In this document: piece by piece, positions 7,066-16,485 of the stretch
Layout: the number at the start of each line of letters is the position of its first letter
How positions within the stretch are numbered: the stretch's first letter is position 1
NCBI GenBank assembly: GCA_027083815.1
Contig: JALWMR010000222.1
Span: 1-32,721, forward strand
Direction: 5' to 3'
From: Thiotrichaceae bacterium
GTDB taxonomy: Bacteria > Pseudomonadota > Gammaproteobacteria > Thiotrichales > Thiotrichaceae
Length of the DNA: 32,721 bases
Notes under the pieces: model-generated
What the model was told of the DNA's origin: nothing
The model's input: only the letters and a program-made list of their open reading frames with translations
The model's database searches: none
Program-made: the position numbers and the translations under genes

Positions 7066-7334
7066 TTAAGGAGACACTGATTAAGTCCCATAAAATTCTG
7101 TAAGCCTCTAAGGCATCATATCCTAGGCGCACTTCGCAGGGAATGCTAATTGCCTTCACAAGAAGTGCAACAACGGAGATGATGCCTTAGAGGTTTACCC
7201 TGTGGGGCTTAGCCAAATTCCCAGACTCTGCGTTATGCTCGCTTACAAGGCAATAAGCATTCTAAGCTCACATGCCTTGATTCTGGAAATTTGGCGTTGC
7301 CAGAATTTATTGGACTTAATCAGTGTCTCCTTAA
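7066..7334 (+). mobile_element. M2 element, copy A (269 bp, TTAAGGA ends)
   Basis: The first 23 bases (TTAAGGAGACACTGATTAAG and on) are repeated perfectly inverted at 7312-7334. Inside are further inverted repeats: CCTCTAAGGCATCAT near 7104 against ATGATGCCTTAGAGG near 7180, GCACTTC against GAAGTGC, and CCAAATT against AAATTTGG. The whole can fold into a branched structure. There is no coding capacity. A second copy of the same 269-bp length lies inverted at 21458-21726. The right end overlaps the last codons and stop of msrQ. It is probably a miniature element moved by a transposase encoded elsewhere. Confidence 0.8.
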
Positions 7335-7943
7335 TGAAGTATACCTTTTTGTGCTCCGTACCTTTCTAAATAGCCGTTCTCCCAGCAAAATCGCTAATAT
7401 AAAGGCATAAATAAGCGGCTCTCTTTTATCCAGTTTGACCATCCACCAAAAATGCAGAACAGCAAGGATGCTAGCAGGATAAATTAGCGTATGCAGGTGC
7501 TTCCATTTCTTTCCCAGGCGACGAATCATGCCTTTAGTGGAGGTTATCGCTAAAGGCGTTAATAAAACAAAGGCAATCATGCCAACGGTAATAAAGGGTC
7601 GTTCCAGAATATCAAACCAGATTTCTTCCCAGTCAAAAAACTGGTCAAACCATAGGTAGCCTAGCAAGTGCAAAACGACATAAAAATAGGCAAATAAACC
7701 GAGCATACGACGTGTTCGCAGCACCTGAGGCCAATTTAATACGCGTCGCAAAGGCGAAACCAGCAGGGTAATCAGCAAGATTCTAAGCCCCCAGTCGCCC
7801 AAACCGCGGATAATGGCTTCCAGCGGGTTGGCTCCCAGTTGATCTTGCCAAAAAGCAACCCCGTAATAGAGTGCCGGCGAGAGCAATAGTATAAATAAGA
7901 CAGGCTTAAAAACGCGTGTAAAGTAGGGTTCTGGTAATTGCAT
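7320..7943 (-). CDS. msrQ: MsrQ, haem-binding membrane subunit of the MsrPQ methionine sulfoxide reductase
   Basis: 207 residues, close to the usual length. MsrQ passes electrons from the quinone pool or a flavin to periplasmic MsrP, which repairs oxidised methionines in envelope proteins. Several membrane helices are visible (VLFILLLSPALYYGV, LRILLITLLVSPL, GLFAYFYVVLHLLGYLW, ITVGMIAFVLLTPLA, LIYPASILAVLHFWW). Candidate haem ligands are His92 and His149/His151/His164 in the familiar KWKHLHTLIY...LHFWW pattern. No good ribosome site precedes the ATG. The gene would normally be coupled to msrP, but here a 147-bp M3 element separates them. The last five codons (SLRRH) and the stop come from the terminal repeat of the M2 element, so the native C-terminus was probably altered, with little harm expected. 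Confidence 0.9.
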   Translation of the reverse strand: MQLPEPYFTRVFKPVLFILLLSPALYYGVAFWQDQLGANPLEAIIRGLGDWGLRILLITLLVSPLRRVLNWPQVLRTRRMLGLFAYFYVVLHLLGYLWFDQFFDWEEIWFDILERPFITVGMIAFVLLTPLAITSTKGMIRRLGKKWKHLHTLIYPASILAVLHFWWMVKLDKREPLIYAFILAILLGERLFRKVRSTKRYTSLRRH

Positions 7944-7989
7944 AATTGTTATTATTTGATTCGTTAAGTTATCCGTTTAAGAAACTCTT

Positions 7990-8136
7990 CTAGCAGGCTG
8001 TTGAAATTCGCTTAGGCGAGTACGAGACAAGGAAAAATCGACCGAAAAAGCGCAGTTTACTGGAGTAAATGAGCATTTTGAGGGCTATTTTAACGCAGTA
8101 TCGTGCCGCATAAGTAGAAATTCAACAGCCTGCTAG
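7990..8136 (+). mobile_element. M3 element, copy 1 (147 bp)
   Basis: It is bounded by perfect inverted 16-base ends, CTAGCAGGCTGTTGAA and its complement. The similarity continues inward imperfectly (CTTAGGCGAGTACGA against the complement of TCGTGCCGCATAAG). There is no coding capacity. A second copy in the same orientation lies at 28806-28952. It sits in the gap between msrP and msrQ. Confidence 0.8.
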
Positions 8137-8142
8137 GCCGTG

Positions 8143-9069
8143 TTAGAAGTATTTCTTTAAATCCATGCCGCTATACAAGGAAGCCACTTGCTCACCATAG
8201 CCATTAAACATTTGGGTTTTTATTTTACGGAACTGACCAATACGACGCTCTTTGCGCTGACTCCAGCGTGGGTGCGATACATTGGGGTTCACATTTGAAA
8301 AGAATCCATACTCATGTTTATTGGCTTTTTGCCAGGAATTAACCGGCTGCGTTTCAAGGAAACGTATCCTGGCAATACTCTTGATACTTTTAAAGCCGTA
8401 TTTCCAGGGTACAACTAAACGTAAAGGCGCGCCATTTTGGTTGAGCAAATCTTTGCCGTAGATGCCCGTTCCCATTAAGGTTAGAGGGTTCATTGCTTCG
8501 TCCATACGCAAGCCTTCTACATAGGGCCAATCAAGTACCGCTCGTTTTTGTCCTGGCATGTGTTCAGGATCGAGCAACGTTTCAAAATAAACGTATTTTG
8601 CTTTAGAGGTTGGTTGCATCCGCTTTATCAAATCGCTAAGCTGAAACCCCATCCATGGAATCACCATCGACCAGCCTTCAACGCAGCGAAAACGATAAAC
8701 GCGTTCTTCGATATTCATGGGCTTGAGCAGGTCTTCCAGGCTGTACTTGCCGGGTTTTTCGCACTCACCTTCAACCACCACATTCCAGGGTGAAGTAACC
8801 AGACTGTGTGCATTCTTTGCTGGATCAGACTTTCCTGTACCGAACTCATAAAAGTTACAATATTCTGTAATCGCCTCATATTCAGTTGGCTTCTCACTCG
8901 TAGAATAAGGCGAAGCAGTACCCTTTGCCAGCGCTTCTACAATGGGCAAACCACTTACCCCTGCAATCCCAATTCCTGCCGCGTTTTTCATAAATCTTCG
9001 ACGATCCTGATAAACGTCATAATCGGTGATTTCGCTTGATTTTATATCGTTACTTTTTAGTATTAGCAT
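8143..9069 (-). CDS. msrP: MsrP, periplasmic molybdoenzyme methionine sulfoxide reductase
   Basis: 308 residues; family members are about 300-335. A Tat signal is present ([19 protein letters not shown]), as expected for a protein that folds around its molybdopterin cofactor before export. Cys129 in [11 protein letters not shown] is the expected molybdenum ligand, followed by [12 protein letters not shown] and the later [19 protein letters not shown] signature. The enzyme reduces free and protein-bound methionine sulfoxide in the periplasm with electrons from MsrQ, the next gene. The N-terminus before the twin arginine is about 22 residues, which is normal. AAGG lies about 10 bases before the ATG. 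The stop is only 6 bp from the M3 element, which seems to have entered the msrP-msrQ junction without breaking either gene. Confidence 0.93.
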   Translation of the reverse strand: MLILKSNDIKSSEITDYDVYQDRRRFMKNAAGIGIAGVSGLPIVEALAKGTASPYSTSEKPTEYEAITEYCNFYEFGTGKSDPAKNAHSLVTSPWNVVVEGECEKPGKYSLEDLLKPMNIEERVYRFRCVEGWSMVIPWMGFQLSDLIKRMQPTSKAKYVYFETLLDPEHMPGQKRAVLDWPYVEGLRMDEAMNPLTLMGTGIYGKDLLNQNGAPLRLVVPWKYGFKSIKSIARIRFLETQPVNSWQKANKHEYGFFSNVNPNVSHPRWSQRKERRIGQFRKIKTQMFNGYGEQVASLYSGMDLKKYF

Positions 9070-9121
9070 TTTCTTGTACCTTATTACAGAGACTCTTACT
9101 ACTTATTTATCTTAGCATGAT

Positions 9122-9153
9122 TCACCTGCCCTGTAGAAAAACAGGACAGGTGA
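9122..9153 (-). terminator. Strong hairpin after the spondin-domain genes
   Basis: TCACCTGCCCTGT and ACAGGACAGGTGA form a 13-base stem with one imperfect pair and a 6-base loop. It lies 7 bp beyond the stop of the minus-strand lipoprotein gene and upstream of msrP. There is no T-run after it on the minus strand, so it may only weakly terminate or may protect the 3' end of the spondin transcript. Confidence 0.5.
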
Positions 9154-9160
9154 TGCTGGT

Positions 9161-9874
9161 TTACTTAATACGTTCAATGCGCAGTAAACCCACCGGATTA
9201 TCAAAACGATGTGATGCATTCAGTTTTGAGGTTAACAAGCCATCTGCCTGGGTGACAACACCTTGATGAATAGTGACTACATTAACAATGTCATCTCGTA
9301 TTGCGTCAAAACCTCTTCCACCAGCTGCTGGACCCGGTACACCACTGGATTCATCGTTATTTTCAGTTCCGGCATCCCAGGCTTGTAGCTGCTTTTCCAG
9401 GCTATCTCCAACTTCCATGTCAGCAATTTCGGATGTTGATAGGCCCGCAAAAGCATCATTAGTATTAACCAGCATACTGGCGATACTAAGCTTAAAATCA
9501 GTTGTTTTTAGTGGCACTGAAACAGTAACGGACTCTGATTTTCCCGGTAAAATTAATCCTTTTCCAGAGTGATTTTCAATAACGGCTGAGTTTTTACCTG
9601 CTTCATCAAGTAACTGTTTGTTACTGCCATCTTCAGCCAGTTGTTCTAGTGCAACACTGGCTGGCTGCCCTGCTCTGAAGGCACTGTAGGAAAGCGTATG
9701 GGTGATTATAGCAACAGGCGAAAATGGCTGGTTTGCCGTAAGGTTGCTAACTGTCACCTTATATTCTTTTTCGGTGGTTTTAGAGTTTTTATTGCCAGAA
9801 CCACCACAGGCGGCTAAGGCCAGAGAGCTTAGAATAAGCCCTGACAGGAGGATCTTTTTTGAATGAGTAATCAT
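9161..9874 (-). CDS. Spondin-domain lipoprotein
   Basis: 237 residues from ATG at 9874, chosen because AAGGAGG stands six bases before it. A start 19 codons upstream would spoil the signal. The signal ends in the lipobox LALAAC, so the protein should be lipid-anchored and face the periplasm or the surface. The body fits the Spondin_N domain: VTVSNLTANQPFSPVAIITH, AGQPASVALEQLAEDG, ASMLVNTNDAFAGL, then AWDAGTENNDE. In animal F-spondin this domain binds matrix and integrins. In bacteria its function is unknown. The gene follows a second spondin gene by 11 bp, so they form one operon. A strong hairpin follows. Confidence 0.85.
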   Translation of the reverse strand: MITHSKKILLSGLILSSLALAACGGSGNKNSKTTEKEYKVTVSNLTANQPFSPVAIITHTLSYSAFRAGQPASVALEQLAEDGSNKQLLDEAGKNSAVIENHSGKGLILPGKSESVTVSVPLKTTDFKLSIASMLVNTNDAFAGLSTSEIADMEVGDSLEKQLQAWDAGTENNDESSGVPGPAAGGRGFDAIRDDIVNVVTIHQGVVTQADGLLTSKLNASHRFDNPVGLLRIERIK

Positions 9875-9885
9875 GATAGGCCTCC

Positions 9886-10614
9886 TTAGTCTGTAACCGT
9901 AACGGTAATTTTTGCCACAGGATTGAGCCATCGGTGTACGCGGCTGTCCAAATCACTTATGCCGCCATTTGGGTTGCTATCACCCAAGACGCCCGGATGA
10001 ATGTGCACCTGTTTGTTGTTGTCTTCTCGTGCTGCACCTGTACCACCCGCACCTGCATGACCGCTGGGAGCAGCCGGGATTCCTGCATTCCCCGGCATAC
10101 CAGGATTATCCAAACCTAATAATTCATCATTGGCCTCAGTTCCGGCATCATAGGCCAGAGCATTAAGTGTATAAGTACCCGCTTTACTGGGTATTTTCCA
10201 ATTGCTTAAACCAACAAAACCATCATTGCTAGGCAGAATCATGCCTACTAGTGATAACAAAAAATTATCGGTTCCATCGGTATTTATTTGTGCTGATGTA
10301 AAGCTATTACCCGGTGCTAACAAGCCACTTGCAGAGTCATAATTTGCTCCTGCGCCATCTAGTGCTGTTTGTAGGCCTGAGGTGTTTCCTCCCTCGGCCA
10401 TTGCCTGTAATGCGCTTGATGCTGGTGTCCCAGCTTTGAATAACTGAGTATTTTGATTGTGAGCAGCAACCAGCACTGGTGTGAAGTGCGATCCGTTTGT
10501 TAAGTTTTGAACAGTCACAGTCACTTTTTGGGCATGGGCAGAGCCTGAAAATAATGATAAGGCTATCACTGCCCCTATAAGATAAGTTGTTACTTTTTTA
10601 TTGGTCGTTTTCAT
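9886..10614 (-). CDS. Secreted spondin-domain protein
   Basis: 242 residues with a classical signal peptide (MKTTNKKVTTYLIGAVIALS, cut after SAHA). The mature protein has the Spondin_N pattern: VTVQNLTNGSHFTPVLVAAH, AGTPASSALQAMAEGG, LSLVGMILPSNDGFVGL, ALAYDAGTEANDE. A glycine- and alanine-rich stretch follows (GIPAAPSGHAGAGGTGAARE). It resembles the downstream lipoprotein along its whole length, so the pair probably arose by duplication, one copy soluble and one lipid-anchored. GAGGAAG lies four bases before the ATG. It is the first gene of the operon, and the 117-bp upstream gap holds a direct repeat suited to an OmpR-type regulator. The two-component genes lie directly upstream on the same strand. 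Confidence 0.85.
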   Translation of the reverse strand: MKTTNKKVTTYLIGAVIALSLFSGSAHAQKVTVTVQNLTNGSHFTPVLVAAHNQNTQLFKAGTPASSALQAMAEGGNTSGLQTALDGAGANYDSASGLLAPGNSFTSAQINTDGTDNFLLSLVGMILPSNDGFVGLSNWKIPSKAGTYTLNALAYDAGTEANDELLGLDNPGMPGNAGIPAAPSGHAGAGGTGAAREDNNKQVHIHPGVLGDSNPNGGISDLDSRVHRWLNPVAKITVTVTD

Positions 10615-10692
10615 TTCACTTCCTCTTTGGTTGATTGTTAGAGAAAGTCTATTTCTTAATTGGGTTTAATGTATAACGTGCGCTTCAACAAA

Positions 10693-10711
10693 TTATAAAC
10701 TTTTTATAAAC
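10693..10711 (-). promoter_or_regulatory. Direct repeat GTTTATAA-AAA-GTTTATAA, probable response-regulator site before the spondin operon
   Basis: On the minus strand two identical 8-base units are separated by three bases, an 11-base period. OmpR/PhoB-family dimers bind such head-to-tail half-sites one helical turn apart (established knowledge). A -10-like TATACATTA lies about 17 bases downstream of the proximal unit, so the site would overlap the -35 position, as in activated promoters. The nearest regulator of that family is the response regulator at 12256-12966. That it binds here is inference. Confidence 0.55.
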
Positions 10712-10731
10712 GCATTCTGTTTATCGCTACT

Positions 10732-12246
10732 TCAACTTAATTCAAAGTAGAAAGTGGTTCCCTTGCCGACGATACTTTTTACTTTTAATTGAGAATCGTG
10801 CAGTTTTAAGAGCTGTTGGCTAATGGCAAGGCCGAGTCCAGCGCCCATGTGCTGAAGCTTTTTATTATCAGAGACCCGATAATAAGGTTCGAAAATATGT
10901 GGCAGGTGTTTGGCATCTACGCCTTCGCCATTATCAATAACGCTAAGTCTCACCTTGTTATCAACAGTCATTTCACTTTTAAGTGTTACTTGTCCGCCAT
11001 TAGGTGAATAACGAATTGCATTTTCTAACAGGTTTTGGATTACCCGTTCAATCTTGGCAATATCAGCATGCACAAGTGCTTCTGGCTTATCGCAATCAAT
11101 CTGTAGCTTTACGTGTCCATGTTGTGCTTTATTTTCCAAACTTGCATATATATCACTCAACAAATCACCAATGGCAAACTCTTCTTTCTGGATTTCAATT
11201 TGATTGCTTTCAAGGCGGGTTAACTCAAAAAGCTCGTTTATCATGCCTTCCAGGCGATCACCATTACTGATCGCTTTTTTAAGGTAATTTTGACGTTCAT
11301 CAGAAGACATTTGCTGCTGCTTAAGCTCAAGCGTTTCCAAATAAGCTTTCATACCCGCCAGTGGTGTACGCAGGTCATGTGAGACATATGCTAAAAACTC
11401 CCGGCGGATTTCATCTTGTTTATTTAAGCGAGAAAGCTGTGCTGCAATGCGCTTCTCCATTTGATGAAAAGTGCGTTTTAACTGGCTTAATTCATCACCA
11501 CCTTTATCTAATATTAGCTCTCCCTCATTAGTTTTTTCTAGATTACTATTCAGGCTATAACGGCTATTATCAAGTAAATCCTCGCGTTCAAAAGCTTTAA
11601 TTTCCCTGGTAAGGCGCCTCAATGGCCGGGTCAGGGCATAAAATAGAAGCAGGGATACCAGCAACAAAAACATGATTGAGCTGGCGATACCAATTAGACT
11701 AATTCTCCAGGCATTACTTAATTGTAAAGCGGAAGCAACGGTATCAAATTTTTCACCACCAATAATGATATAGAGATAGCCAACAAATTTGTCTTTGCCG
11801 TCACTATTTGCCATTACCTTGGCTGCTGAAAAAATCTTCTTTTTATGTAAAGAACGAGGATCATCACCCAAAATAGGCAAGTCTGCCTTGCCGGATACAA
11901 ACTGCTTTATGGGTACAAGGTCAACCGTACGGCGCTTTATTTTCTCTTCCGGCGCATCATAAGTGACTAGCTTGCCATGATCATCCAGGACATAAAGTTC
12001 AATGGTTGGGCCTAAAATCATCATCTGATGAAAAGCCTCTTTAATCATTTCGGGGTCAAATTTACCATGGCTGGTGATACCCAGATCTTTAACTATATTT
12101 GTTGCCAGATCTTGATGCAAACGCTGAGATGCCTCATTCTGGGTACCTATAGAGGCTTCTTTGAAGAGCGAGAAAAGTAGTACCGCCATTACCAGAAATA
12201 CACTCAGTAATACTAGCGCCAAACGGCTGTATAAACTTTTAAACAT
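10732..12246 (-). CDS. Sensor histidine kinase of an OmpR-type two-component system
   Basis: 504 residues. The first membrane helix (LALVLLSVFLVMAVLLFSLF) is followed by a periplasmic sensing region of about 140 residues, which contains ELYVLDDHGKLVTYD and a later YLYIIIGG strand reminiscent of PAS/Cache folds. The second helix is ISLIGIASSIMFLLLVSLLL. A HAMP linker (TRPLRRLTREIKAFER) leads to the HisKA box FLAYVSHDLRTPLAG with the phospho-accepting His290. The ATPase domain shows the N box (LLENAIRYSPNGG), DNGEGVDAKHLPHIFEPYYR and the glycine box GAGLGLAISQQLL. It begins 9 bp after the response regulator gene. The signal sensed is unknown. Confidence 0.92.
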   Translation of the reverse strand: MFKSLYSRLALVLLSVFLVMAVLLFSLFKEASIGTQNEASQRLHQDLATNIVKDLGITSHGKFDPEMIKEAFHQMMILGPTIELYVLDDHGKLVTYDAPEEKIKRRTVDLVPIKQFVSGKADLPILGDDPRSLHKKKIFSAAKVMANSDGKDKFVGYLYIIIGGEKFDTVASALQLSNAWRISLIGIASSIMFLLLVSLLLFYALTRPLRRLTREIKAFEREDLLDNSRYSLNSNLEKTNEGELILDKGGDELSQLKRTFHQMEKRIAAQLSRLNKQDEIRREFLAYVSHDLRTPLAGMKAYLETLELKQQQMSSDERQNYLKKAISNGDRLEGMINELFELTRLESNQIEIQKEEFAIGDLLSDIYASLENKAQHGHVKLQIDCDKPEALVHADIAKIERVIQNLLENAIRYSPNGGQVTLKSEMTVDNKVRLSVIDNGEGVDAKHLPHIFEPYYRVSDNKKLQHMGAGLGLAISQQLLKLHDSQLKVKSIVGKGTTFYFELS

Positions 12247-12255
12247 ACCGTCAGA

Positions 12256-12966
12256 CTAACCCGTACTATCCAGAAATTTGTAACCGACGGCCCACACAGT
12301 TTGAATAAAATGGGGTTTATCATCTGAACGTTTTAATTTTTTTCTAAGCCGATTTATATGTGTATTGACCGTATGTTCATAACCTTCATGTGTATAACCC
12401 CATATAGCATCTAGTAGCTCGTTTCGTGAATAGACCTGCTGGCTATTTTGAGCAAGAAAAAGTAACAACTCGAATTCTCGCGCGGTTAGCTCAACTACTT
12501 TTCCATCTAAATGAACTTGATGAGAAATACTATTAATACTCAGTTCTTCAAATTGTATTTTGGTCTGGGTAGTATCGTCTGTAGGTGGTTTGTTATTAAT
12601 TTCACAGCGCCTTAGTAGCGCCTTGATGCGCGCCTGACATTCACGCATGCTAAACGGCTTGGTGAGGTAATCATCAGCTCCCAATTCCAGTCCAACAACT
12701 CGATCTGCTTCGCTATCCAGTGAGGTTAACATCATAATTGGCGTAGAGGGACGCAGCTGGCGAAGCTCACGGCAAAGATCAAGACCGCTATAATTTGGAA
12801 GCATGATATCCAGTAAAGCCAGATCATATTCTGCCTCTGCGAGATAGGCTCTTGCTTTTAAGCCATCATCAAAATGTTCAGTTTGGTAACCTAAATCCTG
12901 TAGATGATAAACCAGCATCTCTGCAATGGCTGGATCATCTTCTACAATTATGATTTTAGGTGGCAT
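12256..12966 (-). CDS. OmpR/PhoB-family response regulator
   Basis: 236 residues. The receiver domain has the acidic pair E9-D10-D11, the phospho-accepting Asp53 (LALLDIMLPN), Thr81 and Lys103 (DDYLTKPF). The C-terminal winged helix shows the family pattern VVELTAREFELLLFLAQN and HTVNTHINRLRKKL, ending VWAVGYKFLD. It starts 3 bp after the lspA stop, so it is probably transcribed with ileS-lspA, and it is followed by its kinase. Its likely targets include the spondin operon just downstream, whose promoter carries an 11-bp-period direct repeat (inference). No phosphate-regulator naming is justified from this alone. Confidence 0.93.
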   Translation of the reverse strand: MPPKIIIVEDDPAIAEMLVYHLQDLGYQTEHFDDGLKARAYLAEAEYDLALLDIMLPNYSGLDLCRELRQLRPSTPIMMLTSLDSEADRVVGLELGADDYLTKPFSMRECQARIKALLRRCEINNKPPTDDTTQTKIQFEELSINSISHQVHLDGKVVELTAREFELLLFLAQNSQQVYSRNELLDAIWGYTHEGYEHTVNTHINRLRKKLKRSDDKPHFIQTVWAVGYKFLDSTG

Positions 12967-12969
12967 ACT

Positions 12970-13494
12970 TTAACTCATTTGTTGTGGTTTTGGCTTTTCA
13001 TCCGCGTGTGAAAACAGGCTGGAGAAAATCAAAATAGCGGCTCCGATGTTAATCGCAATATCAGCTACATTAAAGGTAGCGAAGTGACCATTATTTAGAA
13101 AGAAAACATCCCAGTCAGCGTAAACATCAATAAAATCAATGACCCGACCATGCAAGGTTCTGTCGATCAGATTACCAACGGCTCCGCCAAGAACCAGTGC
13201 CAAACCAATAGCGGTTGGTGTCTCTGAGTCTTTTAGTCTGGCCAGCCAAATCAGGATGATAATGCTGACAACGGTCGCCAGGATAACAAAAAACCAACGT
13301 TGCCAACCGCCCTGGTCACCCAAAAAACTAAAGGCTGCTCCATAGTTATACGCCAGTGCAAAATTGAGGTGTGGAAAAACCTCGTAAACATCCTTGCCCA
13401 GCTCCAGATTGGCTTCGGCCATCCATTTCGTTATCTGGTCAATAAAAACGACAACAAAGGTGATCCACAACCACTTCAGTTGTGAGCTAAGCAT
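12970..13494 (-). CDS. lspA: Lipoprotein signal peptidase LspA (signal peptidase II)
   Basis: 174 residues from ATG at 13494, which overlaps the ileS stop (ATGCTTAG) and has GAGGA nine bases upstream. A longer frame from 13524 has no ribosome site. LspA cuts the signal peptide of diacylglyceryl-modified prolipoproteins in the inner membrane, such as the lipoprotein at 9161. Four membrane helices are visible. Family motifs: [41 protein letters not shown] and [11 protein letters not shown]; the Asp residues in the last two are the catalytic pair. The ileS-lspA order is widely conserved. The short tail [12 protein letters not shown] is ordinary. Confidence 0.95.
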   Translation of the reverse strand: MLSSQLKWLWITFVVVFIDQITKWMAEANLELGKDVYEVFPHLNFALAYNYGAAFSFLGDQGGWQRWFFVILATVVSIIILIWLARLKDSETPTAIGLALVLGGAVGNLIDRTLHGRVIDFIDVYADWDVFFLNNGHFATFNVADIAINIGAAILIFSSLFSHADEKPKPQQMS

Positions 13495-16348
13495 ATTGTC
13501 TATCCTCGCCTTCACCTGTAACATTTTCTATACAGCGACCACACAGCTCAGGGTGTTCTGGATGACTACCCACATCCGGGCGGTGATGCCAGCAACGCAC
13601 ACACTTTTCGTCATCAGATGCCTTAACCGCAAGCCAGACATTATTAATGCCTTCACCTTCGGCAGCAACCGTACCATCTGGCTGGCTATCCGCTTTCTCT
13701 ACATTCGCTTCAGATGTGATTAGCACAAAGCGTAACTCATCGCCTAGTTTGTTTAACGCATCAAATGTATCTGCAGATGCATAAACCGTGACTTCGGCAT
13801 TTAATGAGGAGCCAATGGAGCCCTCTTTACGCAGTTTTTCCAGTTGTTTACTTACGGCAACACGCACCGCGAATATTTCTTCCCAGTCATCTGCACTGAG
13901 TGCTTCATTGTCACTTAGCTCAAACAGGTCGTCATACCACTGCGTTAAAACCACATAATCAACCGGCTTATTAGCGTTTTCATAGATAGAATCCCAAATT
14001 TCTTCACCAGTAAAACTCAATACAGGGTATATCCAGCGTACCAGAGCTTGCAAAATATGATAAGCCGCTGTTTGTGCCGAGCGCCGTGCTAATGAGTTTG
14101 CTGGCATGGTGTATTGACGATCTTTGGTGATATCCAGATAAAGGCTTCCCATATCGACCGAGCAAAACTTCAGTATCTCCTGATAGACCAGATGGAACTG
14201 CATTTTTTCATAAGCATCGACAATAATTGCCTGTGATTTATGTGCCTGTGCGATTGCCCAGCGATCCAGTGCCAGCATATCTTTGGGCGCAACCAGATCA
14301 GTTTCAGGATTAAAATCGCTGGTATTGGATAATAGATAACGCGCCGTATTTCGGATACGACGATAGGCATCAGCCGAGCGTTTTAGAATTTCATCTGAAA
14401 CTGTGATCTCTCGTGAATAATCAGAGGATGAAACCCATAAGCGTAAAATATCAGCGCCCAGGTTTTTCATCACCTTGTCAGGGTAGATTACATTGCCTAC
14501 AGACTTTGACATCTTCTTGCCTTCGGCATCGGTGACAAAACCATGCGTCAAGACGTTTTTATAAGGCGGCCTGCCACGCATTGCTACCGAAGTCAGCAAG
14601 GAAGAATGGAACCAGCCACGATGCTGATCGGAACCTTCCAGATACATATCGGCAGGTGAGTCTCTTAGGCGCGGATCACGATCCAGCACCGAGAAGTGGG
14701 TTGTGCCTGAATCAAACCAGACATCCAGTGTATCCGTTGTTTTATTGTAATCCCTGGCATCATCGCCAATGAGTGTTTCGGCGCTAGTGCTGTGCCAATA
14801 TTCGATGCCCTCTTTTTCGATGCCCTGGGCTACTTTTTCCATGATTTCCAGGGTATCGGGATGCAGCTCTTCAGTTTCTTTGTGTACAAATAAAGGAATC
14901 GGCACCCCCCAGAAACGCTGCCGCGAGATACACCAGTCGGGACGACCTTCAATCATTTTATAGATGCGACTTTTGCCCCAGTCCGGAATCCATTCGACCT
15001 GATCAATACCTTTCAATGCATCTTGACGCAGGTTTTTCTTTTCCATACTGATAAACCACTGCGGTGTGGCACGGAAAATAATAGGCGTTTTATGACGCCA
15101 GCAATGTGGATAGCTGTGACGAATTTTTTCCTGTGCCAGCAAAGTGCCATTTTCAGCAATTTTCTCCAGCACCGTTTTATTGCCGCCATAAACAAACTGA
15201 CCGCCAACCAGCTCGGTATCTGGCAGAAAGTGACCATCGTTGCCTAGCGGGTTAATAATTTCAAGATTATATTTTTTGGAGACCACATAGTCATCTGCAC
15301 CGTGTGCGCCTGCTGTATGAACCGCTCCCGTGCCGCCTTCAGTCGTGACATGATCTGCCAAAACAATCGGCATGTCGCGATCATAAAAGGGGTGTTTTAC
15401 TCGCATTAGTTCCAGCTCAGCGCCTTTGCAACGCCCCAGTACGCCCTGATTCTCCAGACCAAAACGCTCCAATGCCGATTCATGCAGTGTCTCTTCCAGA
15501 ATCAAATTACCTTTTTCGGTTTTGATTAGAAGGTATTCAAAATCTGGATGAAGCGTAACCGCCATGCTGGCAGGTAGAGTCCAAGGGGTTGTTGTCCAGA
15601 TAACGATACTAATATTATCCGTGCCAGCAGGTGCACCAAACTTCTCTGCAAATGCAGCCTGATCGACAGCTTCATATTTTACGTCAATTGAATCAGAGGT
15701 TTTGTCCTCATATTCCACTTCGGCCTCTGCCAGTGATGAACCACAATCAAGACACCAGTTAACTGGCTTCTGACCTTTTTGCAGATGGCCTTTATCTATG
15801 ATTATCGCCAGAGAGCGCACAATATCCGCTTCAGTCTGGAAATTCATGGTCAGATAAGGATCATCCCAATCACCTAAAACACCCATACGGACAAAATCTT
15901 TTTTCTGGTTTTCAATCTGTCCAGTAGCGTATTCGCGGCAAAGTTGGCGGAATTTGGTAGCATCCACTTTTTGACCAACCTTACCCACTTTCTTTTCGAC
16001 CTGAGCTTCAATAGGCAAGCCATGGCAATCCCAGCCAGGCACGTAAGGCGTATCAAAGCCTGATAAGGTCTTACTTTTGAGAATAATATCTTTAAGAATT
16101 TTATTTACCGCATGACCAATATGCAGATCGCCGTTAGCATAAGGAGGGCCATCATGCAGAATATAAGTAGGTCTACCTTTTGCTGCTTTTCGTAACTGAC
16201 CATAGAGGTCATCCTTAATCCAGCCTTCCAGCCAGGCTGGTTCACGATTCGCCAAATTTCCTTTCATGGGGAATTTGGTTGCAGGTAAATTCAGGGTCTT
16301 TTTATAGTCGACTTTACTGTCGCTTTTTTTGTTATAGTCGTCGCTCAC
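13487..16348 (-). CDS. ileS: Isoleucyl-tRNA synthetase
   Basis: 953 residues from GTG at 16348; a TTG four codons upstream is less likely. The resulting N-terminus ([21 protein letters not shown]) aligns with the SDYKSTLNLP start familiar from E. coli. The class I synthetase signatures are present: [17 protein letters not shown] (HIGH box) and [11 protein letters not shown] (KMSKS loop). The editing domain contains [14 protein letters not shown] and [15 protein letters not shown]. The C-terminal zinc finger has [14 protein letters not shown] followed by CGRC. It charges tRNA-Ile and is essential. The gene overlaps lspA by 8 bases. A G-run repeat lies about 60 bp upstream, in the gap to the phosphate transporter. 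Confidence 0.97.
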   Translation of the reverse strand: MSDDYNKKSDSKVDYKKTLNLPATKFPMKGNLANREPAWLEGWIKDDLYGQLRKAAKGRPTYILHDGPPYANGDLHIGHAVNKILKDIILKSKTLSGFDTPYVPGWDCHGLPIEAQVEKKVGKVGQKVDATKFRQLCREYATGQIENQKKDFVRMGVLGDWDDPYLTMNFQTEADIVRSLAIIIDKGHLQKGQKPVNWCLDCGSSLAEAEVEYEDKTSDSIDVKYEAVDQAAFAEKFGAPAGTDNISIVIWTTTPWTLPASMAVTLHPDFEYLLIKTEKGNLILEETLHESALERFGLENQGVLGRCKGAELELMRVKHPFYDRDMPIVLADHVTTEGGTGAVHTAGAHGADDYVVSKKYNLEIINPLGNDGHFLPDTELVGGQFVYGGNKTVLEKIAENGTLLAQEKIRHSYPHCWRHKTPIIFRATPQWFISMEKKNLRQDALKGIDQVEWIPDWGKSRIYKMIEGRPDWCISRQRFWGVPIPLFVHKETEELHPDTLEIMEKVAQGIEKEGIEYWHSTSAETLIGDDARDYNKTTDTLDVWFDSGTTHFSVLDRDPRLRDSPADMYLEGSDQHRGWFHSSLLTSVAMRGRPPYKNVLTHGFVTDAEGKKMSKSVGNVIYPDKVMKNLGADILRLWVSSSDYSREITVSDEILKRSADAYRRIRNTARYLLSNTSDFNPETDLVAPKDMLALDRWAIAQAHKSQAIIVDAYEKMQFHLVYQEILKFCSVDMGSLYLDITKDRQYTMPANSLARRSAQTAAYHILQALVRWIYPVLSFTGEEIWDSIYENANKPVDYVVLTQWYDDLFELSDNEALSADDWEEIFAVRVAVSKQLEKLRKEGSIGSSLNAEVTVYASADTFDALNKLGDELRFVLITSEANVEKADSQPDGTVAAEGEGINNVWLAVKASDDEKCVRCWHHRPDVGSHPEHPELCGRCIENVTGEGEDRQYA

Positions 16349-16410
16349 AATATTTTCCAATAATTAGTTAAAATTTGGGTAAATTCTCAAGCGAAATAGA
16401 ATAACATGAT

Positions 16411-16450
16411 TTATAAAAGTACACCCCCCCACTTTATTGCCTTTTTCTCG
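16411..16450 (-). repeat. G-run hairpin repeat, copy 4
   Basis: On the minus strand: CGAGAAAAAGGC, AATAAAGT, G7TGT, ACTTTTATAA. It lies between the stop of the phosphate transporter gene and the start of ileS, both on the minus strand. Confidence 0.8.
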
Positions 16451-16485
16451 TTTTAATGGACTTTATTGCCCTGATTCAAAGGTTT

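Noticed and set aside
14581-15247. Several antisense frames of 60-75 residues within ileS
   Set aside because: They lie wholly inside a well-conserved essential gene, have no ribosome sites and show no recognisable features, so they are treated as shadows.
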